In this document: piece by piece, positions 63,721 to 64,000 of the stretch
Layout: each line of letters starts with the position of its first letter
Position numbering within the stretch: the first letter of the stretch is position 1
NCBI RefSeq assembly: GCF_900099825.1
Contig: NZ_LT629693.1
Location: 124,001-188,000, forward strand
Length of the DNA: 64,000 nt
Direction of reading: 5' to 3'
Source: Bradyrhizobium ottawaense
GTDB lineage: Bacteria; Pseudomonadota; Alphaproteobacteria; Rhizobiales; Xanthobacteraceae
The notes under the pieces: generated by a model
The model's database searches: none
What the model saw: the letters and a program-made list of their open reading frames with translations, nothing else
Told to the model about the DNA's origin: nothing
Program-made: the position numbers and the translations under genes

Positions 63721-63805
63721 GCATCCACTGGATACTTCAGGACGGCACGAGGCCGCGCAAGGGGCATGTTCCGGCGGGATGCGCATGGAGGCATCCACTG
63801 GATGC
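63721..63805. promoter_or_regulatory. Two operator-like inverted repeats upstream of the crotonase gene
   Basis: The sequence gcatccactggat occurs at 63721-63733 and again at 63791-63803. The second copy extends to a perfect 6-bp inverted repeat (gcatcc-act-ggatgc) and the first is one base short of it. They lie 23 and 93 bases upstream of the start codon. Two copies in one promoter region fit a regulator, perhaps the neighbouring TetR. Confidence 0.55.
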
Positions 63806-63835
63806 ATGAGTGGGTGAGGCCAGCCCAGCCCACAA

Positions 63836-63959
63836 CTGTCATCGCCCGCCTTGTGCGCGATTGCGCGCTGGGGCGGGCGACCCAGTATTCCAGAGACATC
63901 AGTGATTTATGGAGAGGCCGCGGCGTACTGGGTCACCCGCCTTCGCGGGTGACGACAGG
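63836..63959. repeat. Dispersed palindromic repeat, copy B (cagtattccagagac core)
   Basis: Second copy of the repeat at 50442-50549. It shares cagtattccagagac (63883-63897), gaggccgcggcgtactggg and the outer ctgtcatc / gacgacag arms, with two GC hairpins at the sides. The copies differ in the hairpin sequences but not in the core. Confidence 0.78.
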
Positions 63960-64000
63960 AGGGGCTGGAACGGCAGCGCAGCTAACCGCCCGCCCCTACG

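Overview
The window looks like chromosome from a Bradyrhizobium-type alphaproteobacterium (Rhizobiales). The evidence is the high GC content, the gene orders lptD-surA-pdxA-rsmA, fabD-fabG-acpP-fabF-mltG-yicC-gmk, rpsF-rpsR-DUF2232-rplI, dnaB-alr and radA-cvpA-purF, the many orphan periplasmic binding proteins, and several families of short palindromic repeats. This assignment comes from gene content and style, not from a database search.

Layout. 1-4.6 kb: end of lptD, then surA-like, pdxA, rsmA and a zinc alcohol dehydrogenase. 4.7-11.2 kb: a branched-chain amino acid type binding protein whose stop codon lies in the target duplication of an IS701-family element, an adenylate cyclase/TolB/TPR protein, and an IS110-family (IS1111-like) element with perfect 15-bp subterminal inverted repeats. 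11.2-20.8 kb: a secreted hypothetical protein, then a minus-strand block for guanylate kinase, YicC, MltG and type II fatty acid synthesis, and a TetR-desaturase pair. 20.9-23.7 kb: the S6/S18/L9 ribosomal operon. 23.7-28 kb: thioesterase-TetR pair, a repeat-rich cytochrome c-like protein, a cyclopropane fatty acid synthase and two tiny genes. 28.3-31.1 kb: dnaB and alr. 31.1-42.9 kb: an accessory stretch with IS5-type transposase debris, an L,D-transpeptidase divergent from a lytic transglycosylase, exonuclease III, an intact and a broken Bug-type binding protein, a cupin, a small cyclase with CxxC motifs, a GFA protein, a TauE-type permease, and a band-7 protein followed by a decayed partial copy of itself. 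42.9-47.6 kb: radA, cvpA, purF and an SDR. 47.6-50.7 kb: repeats, a second IS110-family element and a branched structured repeat. 50.7-63.9 kb: an NHL-repeat protein, a second LivK-type binding protein, a Tet-type MFS exporter, der, a lipoprotein, a YfgM-like protein, an acyl-CoA synthetase, panB, an NnrU-like protein, a TetR and a crotonase.

Most genes are housekeeping: outer-membrane and peptidoglycan assembly, fatty acid synthesis, translation, replication, purine, pantothenate and pyridoxal phosphate supply. The less ordinary signals are in the mobile and repetitive DNA: two IS110-family elements with non-coding flanks where bridge RNAs are expected, a multi-hairpin repeat at 50264-50392, and nested palindromes at gene ends, one of which supplies the stop codon of the MFS gene. 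I did not find a clearly new defence or biosynthetic system, CRISPR array, tRNA or rRNA.
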